Shown piece after piece: positions 9,420 to 19,601 of a stretch of DNA of 64,000 nt; within the stretch, counting starts at the first letter, position 1, and each line of letters starts with the position of its first letter. The notes under the pieces were generated by a model. The model did not search any database. It was not told the origin of the DNA and saw nothing but the letters and a program-made list of their open reading frames with translations. The DNA lies in contig JAGRKE010000002.1 in assembly GCA_020442385.1 (NCBI GenBank), positions 186,001 through 250,000 on the forward strand, given 5' to 3'. Position numbers and translations under genes: made by a program. The DNA is from Alphaproteobacteria bacterium. GTDB taxonomy: Bacteria > Pseudomonadota > Alphaproteobacteria > Micavibrionales > Micavibrionaceae.

Positions 9420-10360
9420 TGCTCGGCATTTTCAAAAAAGATAAACGGCTCGGCAGCGCCTCTAAACGCAATTACGACATCCCGCTCGGCAAAAACGAGG
9501 GCGCGGATTTTCTGGTGCTGTTGGTTGCGCTGATGACCTTTCTGGCCGTGATGGCGCTTTCCGGCTCTTTTGCCCTGAGCGGCATGACAAAGCGCTGGTC
9601 CTCAGGTCTTGAAAACAAGCTGACGATTGAAATTCCGGCTGAGAAAAGCAATGGCGAGTTACGCAGCAAGGCTCAGATTGAAGACTTCACAGCTAAGGTC
9701 GTAAAGACGCTGGAGAAGAACGAGAATATAGACAGTTTCAACGTTCTGGATGAAGAAGATATTCGCGACTTAATCTCCCCATGGCTGGGCGAGGATATGA
9801 TCCTTGATGAAATCCCCCTGCCCGGTCTGATCTCAGCGCAGCTTCATGCTTCTACGCCTGAAGTTTTAGGCGGGCTGGAAAAGGATATGGCGCTGATTAA
9901 CGATAATATCCGCATCGACACGCATGAGACATGGCTGATGTCGCTGCTGCGTATGACGGGGGCGCTCAAACTCTCCGCCTCAGCCATCACGCTGATTATT
10001 GGACTGACCACGATCGTAGCCGTGGCGGGCGGTGTACGCGCACGCATGGCCATTCACCGCGAAGATGTCGAGCTGTTGCACCTTATGGGGGCTAGCGATG
10101 AATACATCACAAAGCAGTTCCAGCGCCACGCACTTATTCTCGCCGGCAAGGGTGCGGCAATCGGCACGGTTCTCAGCCTGATAACATTGTTCATCATTGG
10201 TCAGATGACAGGCGGCGGTGATGTTCAAAGCGTTATGCCGGGCCTAAGCTTGCGCCCGTTTCAAATTGCGGGCCTCATTCTCTTGCCGGGACTGGCCTGC
10301 ATGATCGCGGCGCTGGCCTCGCGCTTTACGGTCTTGCGCGTACTGGCGGCAATGCCCTAA
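9419..10360 (+). CDS. ftsX: Cell division protein FtsX
   Basis: 313 aa. Membrane partner of FtsE. A cytoplasmic N-terminus is followed by a first membrane helix near residues 30-55, an extracytoplasmic domain (about 60-165), and three helices in the C-terminal half with the FtsX-type RARMAIHREDVELLHLMGASDEYI segment between them (only key parts quoted: EDVELLHLMGA). The start codon overlaps the ftsE stop. The downstream YdcF-like gene starts 9 bases later. Confidence 0.93.
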   Translation: MLGIFKKDKRLGSASKRNYDIPLGKNEGADFLVLLVALMTFLAVMALSGSFALSGMTKRWSSGLENKLTIEIPAEKSNGELRSKAQIEDFTAKVVKTLEKNENIDSFNVLDEEDIRDLISPWLGEDMILDEIPLPGLISAQLHASTPEVLGGLEKDMALINDNIRIDTHETWLMSLLRMTGALKLSASAITLIIGLTTIVAVAGGVRARMAIHREDVELLHLMGASDEYITKQFQRHALILAGKGAAIGTVLSLITLFIIGQMTGGGDVQSVMPGLSLRPFQIAGLILLPGLACMIAALASRFTVLRVLAAMP

Positions 10361-10369
10361 GGTTCTTTT

Positions 10370-10975
10370 ATGATACGCACGCTTAAATCTCTCGGAAAAA
10401 TCATTCTATGGGCTTTTGTGGTTTGGGTCGCTGGACTTATCCTCTTTTACGCTCAAATCTTCCTGCAGAAACCGCAAAAAACCAGCGTGACCAGTGATGC
10501 AATCGTTGTGCTGACCGGGGGTAAAAACCGCATTGAAGAGGGATTAAGCCTTTTCGCGCAAGGCAAAGCCACACATCTTTTTATCAGCGGCGTGCATCCC
10601 GATGCGGCCATGCGGGACATCACCGCGAAATGGTCAGGCGAAACCGCCCTGCCGCCCTGCTGCATCACGCTCGGATATGAAGCAACAACCACCCATCAAA
10701 ATGCGCAGGAAACAAAACACTGGCTGGAAGAAAAAGGATACAGCTCTATCCGGCTGGTGACGTCTGATTTTCACATGAACCGCTCGCTGATTGAATTCCG
10801 TGAGGCCATGCCCGATCTGAAAATCATTCCTCACCCGGTTCGTCAGAGTGATGCACGTCCAAGCGATCTGTGGTTCTGGATCGTCTCCTTTAAGGAATAT
10901 AACAAGACCCTTGTGCGCTGGGCGATGATCGCGCTGATCCCGCAAAAGAACGACACCACGCATGAAGGGCATTAA
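10370..10975 (+). CDS. YdcF / SanA-like DUF218 membrane protein
   Basis: 201 aa. One N-terminal membrane helix (about 10-28) anchors a DUF218 Rossmann-like domain. Visible family features are AIVVLTGGKNRIEEGLSLF, ATHLFISGVHP, the Asn in EATTTHQNAQET, and LVTSDFHMNRS. ElyC/SanA/YdcF relatives affect envelope integrity and lipid-carrier metabolism, though their reactions are poorly defined. It is between ftsX and the acyltransferase fusion with 9- and 3-base gaps, so it belongs to the same operon. Confidence 0.85.
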   Translation: MIRTLKSLGKIILWAFVVWVAGLILFYAQIFLQKPQKTSVTSDAIVVLTGGKNRIEEGLSLFAQGKATHLFISGVHPDAAMRDITAKWSGETALPPCCITLGYEATTTHQNAQETKHWLEEKGYSSIRLVTSDFHMNRSLIEFREAMPDLKIIPHPVRQSDARPSDLWFWIVSFKEYNKTLVRWAMIALIPQKNDTTHEGH

Positions 10976-10978
10976 CGT

Positions 10979-12484
10979 ATGAAACGCGCAATCATACGCT
11001 CTACCTTGTTCAACATCGCTTTCATTCTCGTCAATGCGATTTGTTGCTTCCTTTACATCCCGACCCTGTTGCTGCCGCGCAGGCTTTATATGATATTCAT
11101 ATACCTCTACCACTACATCATTATCGCGCTTGAATATTCTATTTTGGGTTTGCGTTACGAGGTGCGTGGACGTGAAAACCTGCCCAAAGACGGATCTTAT
11201 TTGGTCGCGGCAAAACATATGTCGACTTACGAAACCATCAAGCTGCACCTGCTGTTCAAAGACCCCGCCATTATCCTCAAAAGAGAGCTGCTCTGGATTC
11301 CGCTTTGGGGTCAGTTCTTACAAAAGACCGGCGTAATCGCGATTGACCGCAGCACGCCCGAGCGCGCAACAGAATCCATCAAAGAAGGCGCGCTCCATAT
11401 GAAAGCGCTAGGCCGCCCGATTGTCATCTTTCCGCAAGGCACGCGTGTTTGGCCTTATGAAACCGCACAAGACAAACGTTACAAAAGCGGCATCCACCGC
11501 ATGCAAAAGACAACGCAGCTACCTATTGTACCTATGGCAACAAACAGCGGCATGTTCTGGCCGCGCTCTGGTTGGTTCAAATCCCCCGGAACAGTTGTTT
11601 TCAAAATTCTGCCCGGCATTGATCCCGGCCTGAGCAAAGAAGAGTTGATGACACGGCTGGAAAAAGAGATGGAAGAAGAATCTCTTTCGCTGATGAACGA
11701 AGCGGCGTTAAAAGATTTAGATCGCAAAAGCTCAATTCTGTTATCGCTCCTGTTCATCGCTGCGCTGATTGCAGGTTATAGCTATTTGTGGTTCGAAACG
11801 GCAAAACAGGTTAAGGCGGGCTACACCCATTTCATGAGCGAGCTGGGGCGCTCAACCCTTATCGAAGAGCCCCGCATTTCAGGTTTTCCCGGCCCGATTA
11901 AGCTCGATGTCCTGCAGGAAAACCTGCGTACAAAAGACGGCGAACTGGATATTAAAATCATCCATGCGCAGGGCTGGCCGATTCCTTTCACGCCCATATC
12001 TTTAATCACCGGCCCTATAGAGGTACAATCAACACTGTGGGCACAGTCTGTCACGTTTGATAGTTTGCAGGCCGAATTCACTGTTTGGGACAATGTGATC
12101 AATCTGCGCAACAGTCTGCTGCAGCAAGGCGCGTTCGAAGCCTCCATCGCCGGAGATATTAATCTGGAGCAAAAACCAATGCCGATGATGGATCTGGTTT
12201 TACGCATGAAAAATCAACAAAACTTTCTGATGGATCTGGCGCAAAAAAGAATTATCAAACAGCAAATGGCGCTGTTTCTTTCCGCGGGATTTGCCGCGCT
12301 GATGGAGCCGGATGGATATGTGCATGTTCCAATAGCGCAGCAAGGCCGCACACTCTATGCCGGGCCGCTGCCGATCTTTCATATGCCTGATCCTGATGTG
12401 CCGCTTAATCCTGAGAGACCGGCGGAGTCCCTGCCTGAACTACCCCGCCTGGAGCCCTATAATCAGCTTGCCCCTGCTCAATAA
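10979..12484 (+). CDS. PlsC-type acyltransferase fused to a DUF2125-like domain
   Basis: 501 aa. Residues 1-245 are a 1-acylglycerol-3-phosphate O-acyltransferase domain: a hydrophobic N-terminus, the catalytic motif as H80-MSTY-E85 (H-X4-E instead of the classical H-X4-D), and FPQGTR at 151-156. A membrane helix at 252-270 opens a second module resembling DUF2125 proteins (helix, YSYLWFETAKQVKAG, then a beta-rich exported part). In related genomes plsC and the DUF2125 gene are usually separate neighbours; here one uninterrupted frame joins them. The acyltransferase would act at the inner membrane; the DUF2125 role is unknown. The last 80 bases overlap the convergent tyrA-type gene. Confidence 0.85.
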   Translation: MKRAIIRSTLFNIAFILVNAICCFLYIPTLLLPRRLYMIFIYLYHYIIIALEYSILGLRYEVRGRENLPKDGSYLVAAKHMSTYETIKLHLLFKDPAIILKRELLWIPLWGQFLQKTGVIAIDRSTPERATESIKEGALHMKALGRPIVIFPQGTRVWPYETAQDKRYKSGIHRMQKTTQLPIVPMATNSGMFWPRSGWFKSPGTVVFKILPGIDPGLSKEELMTRLEKEMEEESLSLMNEAALKDLDRKSSILLSLLFIAALIAGYSYLWFETAKQVKAGYTHFMSELGRSTLIEEPRISGFPGPIKLDVLQENLRTKDGELDIKIIHAQGWPIPFTPISLITGPIEVQSTLWAQSVTFDSLQAEFTVWDNVINLRNSLLQQGAFEASIAGDINLEQKPMPMMDLVLRMKNQQNFLMDLAQKRIIKQQMALFLSAGFAALMEPDGYVHVPIAQQGRTLYAGPLPIFHMPDPDVPLNPERPAESLPELPRLEPYNQLAPAQ

Positions 12485-13349
12485 CCTCACGGCGGATCGC
12501 GCGTGTGCGGGTAAAGGTATCGAATAAATATTTTCCATCACCGCGGCGAATTGATTTTTGCAGCGCCGTTAAATCCTCGCTAAAACGTTGCAGAATTTCC
12601 AGCACCGCATCTTTGTTATTCAGGAACACATCGCGCCACATCACGGGATTAGAGGCCGCAATACGAGTAAAATCGCGAAAGCCCGAAGCTGAAAATTTAA
12701 TAACTTCGGATTTAATATCGTCACCAAGCTCGTCCGCCGTTCCGACAATCGTGTAGGCAATCAGGTGCGGCAGATGCGATGTAATCGCCAGCACCAGATC
12801 GTGATGCTCGGGGTCCATAATTTCAATCAGAGAGCCGCAACCCTCCCATAGCTTTGTGACCTTTTCTACCGCTTTGATATCCGTGTCAGCACCCGGCGTT
12901 AAGATGCACCAGCGGCCTTCGAACAACTCCGCAAAGCCGGCCTCGGGCCCGGAATGCTCGGTTCCTGCAATCGGATGGCCGGGCACAAAATGACAGCTAT
13001 CAGGCACCCACGGTAGAAACGCTTCAACAATCGATTTTTTAACCGATCCAACATCAGTTACAACCGCGCCACTTTTCAGCGCCGGACCTATTTCTTCTCC
13101 GATTTCGGCAAAGGCACCAACAGGCACACATAAAACAACCAGATCACTGCCCGCCACGCTTTGCTTAATATCGCTCATCACCGCATCGGCAATGCCGAGT
13201 TTTTTGACGCGGCTACAGACATCCGCATCGATATCGGCAGCGATGATTTTTCCAGCCAAATTGCCTTTGCGCGCCGCACGCGCAATCGATGAGCCAATCA
13301 AGCCCATCCCAATGATCGTGATTTTTTCAAATAACGGTGTATCGCTCAT
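12405..13349 (-). CDS. tyrA: Prephenate/arogenate dehydrogenase family protein
   Basis: 314 aa. NAD(P)-dependent oxidation of prephenate (or arogenate) on the tyrosine branch. The Rossmann motif GMGLIGSSIARAARK lies near residues 14-28. The catalytic His region appears as HPIAGTEHSGPE and the second half contains SHLPHLIAY. The start overlaps the stop of the chorismate mutase gene by 4 bases, so the two are translationally coupled. Substrate preference (prephenate versus arogenate) cannot be set from sequence alone. Confidence 0.92.
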   Translation of the reverse strand: MSDTPLFEKITIIGMGLIGSSIARAARKGNLAGKIIAADIDADVCSRVKKLGIADAVMSDIKQSVAGSDLVVLCVPVGAFAEIGEEIGPALKSGAVVTDVGSVKKSIVEAFLPWVPDSCHFVPGHPIAGTEHSGPEAGFAELFEGRWCILTPGADTDIKAVEKVTKLWEGCGSLIEIMDPEHHDLVLAITSHLPHLIAYTIVGTADELGDDIKSEVIKFSASGFRDFTRIAASNPVMWRDVFLNNKDAVLEILQRFSEDLTALQKSIRRGDGKYLFDTFTRTRAIRREVIEQGQADYRAPGGVVQAGTPPVSQD

Positions 13350-14269
13350 TTTTTCTTTGCTGTCTTTTCTGAGGGCGGCGCGCTCGGGATGCTCGATGGC
13401 ATCTTCCCAAAATTACTCGCGCTCAAAACGGGAGGAACAGGATATCCACCCAACACTTTTACGCGTACGTCCAGTCCTTCGAAGCTCTGACAAAAAGCGG
13501 TGAGGCGCTCGTCATCATCGGCGAGATAATCATCTGCCTCGACCAAATGCATGCTGTGACCTTGCGCATCCGCATGGGTCAAGCTTGTCACACTCAGTGG
13601 ATCAAACGACAGCGCCTTCAGCGCATCAACAATACGCCCTCGGCTGACACTGCGGTCAATCTCCATCGCGATAAAACTGTGATCTTCGCCCGAAGGATTA
13701 AAACCGATCTTCGAAATCACAACGGCTTTTTCCGCCGTATCCTCTGGCTTATTTTCAATTGTGCCGTAAGGCAAAACACAGACGATTTTAATATCGCTGT
13801 CCGGGTCCATCAGATAAGTCCACCACGCAGGCTCTTCGTTATCCTGCGGCCAAGGCAAAACGGCGAAGGAGGATTCCCCTTCACGTACAGATGAAAGTGC
13901 GACGAGCGGACTGGCAATACGCTGCATAGCGACAACACTGCCGAAATAGGCTTTGGAATGATCCCATATCAAGGTATTACCCTCAGGCGTATAAACAGAA
14001 ACCTTCAAACCCGTTTGCAAGAGCGATACCGCACCGACCAGCTCGCGCCAAATACGGATAATCGCAGCGGCCGGCAAACTGCCGTCATGGCGCGCCAACA
14101 AGCGGCGGATCATCTGCGCCTCGCGCGCAGGGTGAACGAATTGCAAATTGTGTTTGCGCTTTTCCGTGATGATATCGTCAATCAACTCAGCGCGCTGCAT
14201 CAGCACGTCGTGGATTTTATTATCCAGCGTATCAATCTTCTTGCGAATGTCGCCCAATGACTTTGACAT
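13346..14269 (-). CDS. Chorismate mutase with degenerate prephenate dehydratase/ACT-like C-terminus
   Basis: 307 aa. Residues 1-90 are an AroQ-type chorismate mutase: DIRKKIDTLDNKIHDVLMQR, conserved Lys/Arg positions and a WRELVGA end. The remainder resembles the prephenate dehydratase substrate lobe and an ACT domain in outline, but the catalytic Thr-rich signature of active PheA is not recognisable. A bifunctional P-protein therefore cannot be claimed. The pair with the overlapping dehydrogenase gene supports a role at the chorismate-to-prephenate step. It is probably the first gene of this two-gene unit. Confidence 0.85.
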   Translation of the reverse strand: MSKSLGDIRKKIDTLDNKIHDVLMQRAELIDDIITEKRKHNLQFVHPAREAQMIRRLLARHDGSLPAAAIIRIWRELVGAVSLLQTGLKVSVYTPEGNTLIWDHSKAYFGSVVAMQRIASPLVALSSVREGESSFAVLPWPQDNEEPAWWTYLMDPDSDIKIVCVLPYGTIENKPEDTAEKAVVISKIGFNPSGEDHSFIAMEIDRSVSRGRIVDALKALSFDPLSVTSLTHADAQGHSMHLVEADDYLADDDERLTAFCQSFEGLDVRVKVLGGYPVPPVLSASNFGKMPSSIPSAPPSEKTAKKK

Positions 14270-14343
14270 GACTTTCTTTTGCGCTCCTTTGACGGCCAGC
14301 TAATGTCTTACAGGGAAGTCCCTGACAAATCAAACAGGTAAAA

Positions 14344-15108
14344 TCAGTTTTTAAGCCTTTTAAAGGAGCTCACCCCCTGCGCCGCCGGACGAGGCAAAAA
14401 CCCGCGCCCGCGCACCCGCACTTTTGATCCGCTGCCCTTATCCGCCCCGGCAAAAAGCTGCTTGCTCGCCTCCACCATGTGCACACCGGGCGCAAATGGC
14501 ATTATATAAGGCCCCAAGCGTTCAAACAGGCCGGCAGATTTAAGCAGCAAACCGCTTTTGAGCGGCGGCATAAACAGCGCCTCTTTCGTGCGCTCGTGAA
14601 TAAAAGAATTATCCCGCAAGTAATAACAAATCTGGCTGGCTGAATACGGTGTGCCCTGCCCGAATGGCGACCAATCCGCGCGCGCCCAAAAGCCCGAGCG
14701 ACTGGGCACAATCACCAGCAAGCGGCCATTGGCCTTCAGCACCCGCCAAATCTCTTCCAAAGTGGGCTGGAGCAGTTCGGCATATTCAAGGCTGTGTACC
14801 AGCAAGATGCGATCAACCGAACTGTTTTCAAAAGGCAGCTCAGCCTCTTCCGAAAGACAGATCAAATTCTTCTCATCCGCGCCCTGCGGCCAATGATGTG
14901 CCCCCTGCCCGGCGGGCATCACACCGAAAACACGCTCAGATTCCTCCATGAAGGTTCGCAAATACGGGCTGGCATACCCGCAGCCCATGACGCGCATGGC
15001 GGAAACATCGGGCCAAAATTCACGGATATGACTTTGCAAAACACGGCGGACAACGCGCCCGATCCGGCTGTTGTAAAAGGCTTTGAGGTCGTAGGCCGAT
15101 CTGTACAT
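14344..15108 (-). CDS. Class I SAM-dependent methyltransferase
   Basis: 254 aa. A type-11-like methyltransferase fold with a modified glycine motif (VMGCGYASPYL), an acidic motif II region (LPFENSSVDRILLVHSLEY) and the post-motif strand LKANGRLLVIVPS. The substrate is unknown. In other alphaproteobacteria this family often lies near gloB (hydroxyacylglutathione hydrolase), but gloB is not present here. The C-terminal 30 residues are basic and Gly-rich. It starts 10 bases after the mutT stop and probably shares its transcript. Confidence 0.82.
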   Translation of the reverse strand: MYRSAYDLKAFYNSRIGRVVRRVLQSHIREFWPDVSAMRVMGCGYASPYLRTFMEESERVFGVMPAGQGAHHWPQGADEKNLICLSEEAELPFENSSVDRILLVHSLEYAELLQPTLEEIWRVLKANGRLLVIVPSRSGFWARADWSPFGQGTPYSASQICYYLRDNSFIHERTKEALFMPPLKSGLLLKSAGLFERLGPYIMPFAPGVHMVEASKQLFAGADKGSGSKVRVRGRGFLPRPAAQGVSSFKRLKN

Positions 15109-15118
15109 AGACTTCTAT

Positions 15119-15568
15119 TTAGAGCAAATCGCGCAGCGCGGCAACAAGCGGGATATCGGCCGCGGGCATGGGGTAGTCATATAAATCTTCCAATTTCACC
15201 CATTTCAGCGCCTTGTGCTCGCGCGGCTCAATCACGCCGCGCCATGTGCGGCAGACAAAAAGCGGCATAAGCAAATGAAAATCATCATAGCTGTGGGAGG
15301 CAAAGGCAATCGGGTGATAACAGCTGGGCCGGGTTTCAATCCCCAGCTCTTCTTCCAGCTCGCGCATCAGGGCAAATTCCGGGGTTTCCCCCTCATCAAC
15401 CTTACCGCCGGGAAACTCCCACAGCCCCGCCATAGATTTGCCTTCCGGGCGCTGCGCGATGAGCACACAGCCCTGAGAATCAATTAAGGCCACAGCCGCC
15501 ACCAGAACAACCGGCACATCAGGCTTGGGCGGTCTTGGTTTATCGAGTGCTTCTTCGCATTTATTCAT
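15119..15568 (-). CDS. mutT: 8-oxo-dGTP diphosphatase MutT
   Basis: 149 aa. Nudix hydrolase that removes oxidised dGTP from the nucleotide pool. The Nudix box G-X5-E-X7-REUXEEXGU is complete (GGKVDEGETPEF...RELEEELGIE). The preceding GLWEFPGGK and the C-terminal KWVKLEDL match MutT. The N-terminus carries about 15 extra Pro-rich residues. It lies downstream of a terminator that separates it from the parvulin gene. Confidence 0.9.
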   Translation of the reverse strand: MNKCEEALDKPRPPKPDVPVVLVAAVALIDSQGCVLIAQRPEGKSMAGLWEFPGGKVDEGETPEFALMRELEEELGIETRPSCYHPIAFASHSYDDFHLLMPLFVCRTWRGVIEPREHKALKWVKLEDLYDYPMPAADIPLVAALRDLL

Positions 15569-15587
15569 TCTGTAACTCCGAAAAGAG

Positions 15588-15617
15588 AAAAGCCGCGAAG
15601 GGGTTTTCGCGGCTTTT
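15588..15617 (-). terminator. Rho-independent terminator after the parvulin gene
   Basis: A perfect 12-bp stem (AAAAGCCGCGAA with TTCGCGGCTTTT) closes a short loop, with a U-rich run on the minus strand side. It sits between the parvulin stop (15648) and the mutT start (15568). Confidence 0.85.
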
Positions 15618-15647
15618 GCTATTTATATACATCACATAGGAAAGGAT

Positions 15648-16640
15648 TTACTCAGCAGACTTTGTTTCCTCATCGCCGCTCGCAGGCTCAATGGCGTTTC
15701 CGTTAATATCGAAACGCTCAATCGAGGCTTTGCTACGCCAATCGGAAATAAGCTCGTTTAAAACCACCTGGCCCATTTGCCCCTCAAGGAACGGTTTAGC
15801 TTGCTCAAGGGTGGCAGGTGGACGCTTGCGCTTATCCTGCACCTGAATGACGTGATAACCGAATTCGGTTTCAACCGGCTTTTTGGTGTATTCGCCAACA
15901 TCCAGACCGAACGCCGCATCGCCAAACTCAGGCACAACATCGGCCTGTGCGAAATAGCCGATCTCTCCGCCATTTTGCGCTGTGCCATCAGTTGAATTGG
16001 CTTTTGCCAGCTCTGCGAAATCTGCGCCGCCATCCAGCTGTTCGATCAGCTCTTTGGCTTTGTCCTTATCAGCAACCAAAATGTGGCGGGCCTTTACTTC
16101 GTCAATTTCAGGAAAGTTCTGCACATATTGATCATACGCTTTTTTCAAACGCTCATCGGTGATGCGCTTTTCAACCTGTCTTTGTACGAAGACATCACGG
16201 ACAATTGTGTCTTTGGCCGCCGCGACTCGCTCTTTCACCAGCGGGTCAGAGTCCAAATTCGCGCCGTTTGTGTTTTGCCTGATCACTTGCGCGTTAATAA
16301 CCTGCTCCAGCGCGACCGGGAATAATTCCCCAATTGGCAACTGACGGGTTTGCGGCGGCAGTGTCTGAATAAAGTTGAAGACATCAAGACGTGTAACATC
16401 CTGAGTTCCCACTTTGGCCACAACCGGGTTGCCGGGCTGAATAACCTCACCCTCAGCGGTCTCATTACCAGATGCGGGCTGCGCAGCCGTTGCCTGTGCG
16501 GGGGTTTCCGCTGCGTTACCGGTGCCTGTATTGCGGCTGGACATGTATGCCAGCGCACCAACGGCCACAATCGCGAGAACAACCAGCACGATGATGATCG
16601 TATTGCCTGATTCTCTGTCAAAACTTGTTTGTTTTTGCAT
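15648..16640 (-). CDS. Membrane-anchored parvulin-type peptidyl-prolyl isomerase
   Basis: 330 aa. A membrane anchor at about residues 14-31 is followed by an Ala/Thr-rich linker, a SurA/PrsA-like helical region and a parvulin domain (about 183-275) with KARHILVADKDKA, GGEIGYF and EFGYHVIQV. It would act as a periplasmic foldase for exported proteins. The gene is divergent from secA across 160 bases, an arrangement common in alphaproteobacteria that ties it to secretion. The C-terminal tail is acidic. Confidence 0.92.
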   Translation of the reverse strand: MQKQTSFDRESGNTIIIVLVVLAIVAVGALAYMSSRNTGTGNAAETPAQATAAQPASGNETAEGEVIQPGNPVVAKVGTQDVTRLDVFNFIQTLPPQTRQLPIGELFPVALEQVINAQVIRQNTNGANLDSDPLVKERVAAAKDTIVRDVFVQRQVEKRITDERLKKAYDQYVQNFPEIDEVKARHILVADKDKAKELIEQLDGGADFAELAKANSTDGTAQNGGEIGYFAQADVVPEFGDAAFGLDVGEYTKKPVETEFGYHVIQVQDKRKRPPATLEQAKPFLEGQMGQVVLNELISDWRSKASIERFDINGNAIEPASGDEETKSAE

Positions 16641-16800
16641 GTTTTAATATCTCTGCGTTTTATATATTTCGGATTTAGATCACAAACACTACCCAAAGCC
16701 CATACGCTTTTCAACAAGAAGCTTTGTAAAACAAGAACAAAGATTGACGCATCCCCTCTCAAGGCTTATATCAAGACCCTTAATAAGAAGGAGATAGCCT

Positions 16801-19554
16801 TTGCTAGGCCTTGTTACAAAAATTTTGGGATCATCGAACGAACGCACACTCAAGCAGCTGAGAAAGCATGTTGAGCCGATTAATGCGCTGGAGCCTGAAT
16901 ATGAAGCGATGAGCGATGACGAACTGCGCGCGCAAACCGCGAAGTTCAAAGAGCGCCTTGCCGGCGGTGAAACGCTCGACGATATTATGCACGAAACCTT
17001 CGCCGTTGTGCGTGAAGCCGCGAAACGCACACTGGGTCAGCGCCATTATGATGTGCAGCTGATTGGCGGAATTGCTCTGCACCAAGGAATCATCGCCGAG
17101 ATGAAAACCGGTGAAGGTAAAACCCTGTCTGCCACCCTGCCTGTTTACCTGAATGCAATTGAGGGCAAAGGCGTTCATGTTGTGACCGTGAATGATTACC
17201 TCGCCGAACGTGACGCGGAATGGATGGGGCAAGTGTATCGCTTCCTCGGCCTTAAAACGGGCTGCATCCTGCACGGCATGAATGATGATGAGCGCCGCGC
17301 AGCTTATGCCGCGGACGTCACCTATGCGACGAATAACGAGCTGGGCTTTGATTATTTGCGCGACAACATGAAATTCCGTTTAGAGCGCATGGTCCAGCGC
17401 GGATTTAACTTCGCGGTTATTGACGAAGTCGACTCTATTTTGATTGATGAAGCGCGTACGCCTTTGATTATCTCCGGCCCATCAGAAGCCTCAACAGAGC
17501 TTTATATCGCCGTTGATAAACTGATCCCCAAGCTTGCCGAGGATGATTACGAGCTTGAAGAAAAGCACAAAACCATTGCGCTAAGCGAAAGCGGCACGGA
17601 AAAGATTGAGCAACTCCTGCGCAAAGCTGGCTTGCTGGTTGATGGCGAGATGTATGATCTGCAAAACATCAATCTGGTGCACCATGTGAACCAAGCCCTG
17701 CGCGCCCACAAGCTGTTCTTTAAGGATAAGGATTATATTATTAAAGACAGCCGCGTGATGCTGATTGACGAATTCACAGGCCGCATGATGGAAGGCCGCC
17801 GCCTGTCCGAAGGCCTCCACCAAGCCATCGAAGCCAAAGAAGGCGTAGAGATTCAAACCGAGAACCAGACATTGGCCTCAATCACCTTCCAGAATTATTT
17901 CCGTCTTTATCCTAAACTGGCCGGGATGACCGGGACAGCCCTGACCGAAGCCGCAGAATTTGAAGAAATTTATTCTCTGGGCGTGGTGGAAATTCCGACC
18001 AACCTGCCTATCGCACGCTTGGACCATGATGATGAAATCTATAAATCGCTCGAGGAGAAAAACCTTGCGGTTATCAAACTGATTAAGGACTGCCAAAAGC
18101 GCGAGCAACCCATTCTGGTCGGCACGGTTTCTATTGAAAAGTCAGAGGCACTGTCCAAACGCCTGACAAAAGAGAAGATCAAGCACAACGTTCTGAATGC
18201 CCGTTATCACGAACAAGAAGCCTTCATCGTTGCGCAGGCCGGACGCCCCGGCGCGGTGACGATTGCCACCAACATGGCCGGACGCGGAACCGACATCCAG
18301 CTGGGCGGTAACGCGGAAATGCGCGTCAAAGAAGAGTTAAAAGACGACTTGAGTGACGCAAAAAAAGAAAAGGCCGTCGCAAAAATTCACGAAGAAGTTA
18401 AGAAAGACAAGAAAACCGTTATCAAGGCCGGCGGTCTGTATGTGATTGCTACCGAGCGCCATGAATCGCGCCGCATTGATAATCAGCTTCGCGGTCGTTC
18501 GGGCCGTCAGGGAGACCCCGGCGCAACCAAATTCTTCCTCTCGGTCGAGGATGATTTGATGCGTATTTTTGCAGGCGACAAACTTGAGGCTCTGCTGGCC
18601 AACCCACGCATCGGCCTTCGCGAAGGTGAAGCACTGCAACACCCGCTCATCTCTAAAATGCTGGAGCGCGCGCAAGGTAAAGTGGAGCAAATGCACTTCG
18701 AAATTCGGAAGAACCTTCTGAAATTCGATGATGTGATGAACGACCAGCGCAAAGTGATTTACGAACAGCGCCGCGAAATTATGGAGAGCGAAAGCCTCGA
18801 AGATTTTGTGCGCGATATGCGCCATGACGTTCTGGAAGACACCGTGCGCGCCACCATCCCACCGGGCAGCTATGCCGAGCAATGGGATGTGAATGCTCTG
18901 CACACCGAGGTGCAGCGCCTGATCGGTGAAGATTTACCCATCCAAAAATGGGCCAAGGAAGAAGGCATTGCCGATGGGGAAATGCTGGAGCGTATTATCG
19001 ACTTCTCTGATAAAAAAATGGCCGAAAAAGCCGCCACAACTGGCCCGCAACTCTGGCGCAATGTTGAAAGACACGTGGTACTGCAAATTCTCGATCAACA
19101 TTGGAAGGAGCATTTGCTCAATCTCGATCATCTGCGTCAGGGTATTAATCTGCGCGCCTTTGGTCAGAAAGACCCGCTGAACGAATATAAGACCGAAGCC
19201 TTCGGCCTGTTCGAAATGCTTTTGAATTACTTTAAAGAAAGCGTAACCGCGACCTTGAGCGTTATTCAAGTTAGCGTCGATCAAGGCAATGTGGGCCTGA
19301 GTATGGGCCAGCAAGCCCCGCAGCAGGTTCACGAAACACGCCAAGACCCTGCGCTTGAGGGACAGAACCCACAGGCCGGCATGGTTAAGCGCCAAAAATT
19401 TGCACAACCCCTGCCGCAAAAACAAAGACCCACAATCGATTCCCAAAAATCGGACACGTGGGGCAAAGTGCCGCGTAACTCCCCCTGCCCGTGCGGATCA
19501 GGCAAAAAATTTAAACTTTGTCACGGCCGGTTGAGCAAAACCGCAAGCCAATAG
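16801..19554 (+). CDS. secA: Preprotein translocase ATPase SecA
   Basis: 917 aa, full length. Motor of Sec-dependent export. Walker A is [14 protein letters not shown], Walker B/DEAD is [18 protein letters not shown], motif VI is [13 protein letters not shown], and the C-terminal SecB/zinc motif is [14 protein letters not shown]. The start is TTG with AAGGAG 7 nt upstream. It is divergent from the parvulin gene. Confidence 0.98.
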   Translation: MLGLVTKILGSSNERTLKQLRKHVEPINALEPEYEAMSDDELRAQTAKFKERLAGGETLDDIMHETFAVVREAAKRTLGQRHYDVQLIGGIALHQGIIAEMKTGEGKTLSATLPVYLNAIEGKGVHVVTVNDYLAERDAEWMGQVYRFLGLKTGCILHGMNDDERRAAYAADVTYATNNELGFDYLRDNMKFRLERMVQRGFNFAVIDEVDSILIDEARTPLIISGPSEASTELYIAVDKLIPKLAEDDYELEEKHKTIALSESGTEKIEQLLRKAGLLVDGEMYDLQNINLVHHVNQALRAHKLFFKDKDYIIKDSRVMLIDEFTGRMMEGRRLSEGLHQAIEAKEGVEIQTENQTLASITFQNYFRLYPKLAGMTGTALTEAAEFEEIYSLGVVEIPTNLPIARLDHDDEIYKSLEEKNLAVIKLIKDCQKREQPILVGTVSIEKSEALSKRLTKEKIKHNVLNARYHEQEAFIVAQAGRPGAVTIATNMAGRGTDIQLGGNAEMRVKEELKDDLSDAKKEKAVAKIHEEVKKDKKTVIKAGGLYVIATERHESRRIDNQLRGRSGRQGDPGATKFFLSVEDDLMRIFAGDKLEALLANPRIGLREGEALQHPLISKMLERAQGKVEQMHFEIRKNLLKFDDVMNDQRKVIYEQRREIMESESLEDFVRDMRHDVLEDTVRATIPPGSYAEQWDVNALHTEVQRLIGEDLPIQKWAKEEGIADGEMLERIIDFSDKKMAEKAATTGPQLWRNVERHVVLQILDQHWKEHLLNLDHLRQGINLRAFGQKDPLNEYKTEAFGLFEMLLNYFKESVTATLSVIQVSVDQGNVGLSMGQQAPQQVHETRQDPALEGQNPQAGMVKRQKFAQPLPQKQRPTIDSQKSDTWGKVPRNSPCPCGSGKKFKLCHGRLSKTASQ

Positions 19555-19601
19555 CACTTAGCGCTGGATATACGCGGTCAATCTTCTTAAGCTCTTAAGC
19601 C

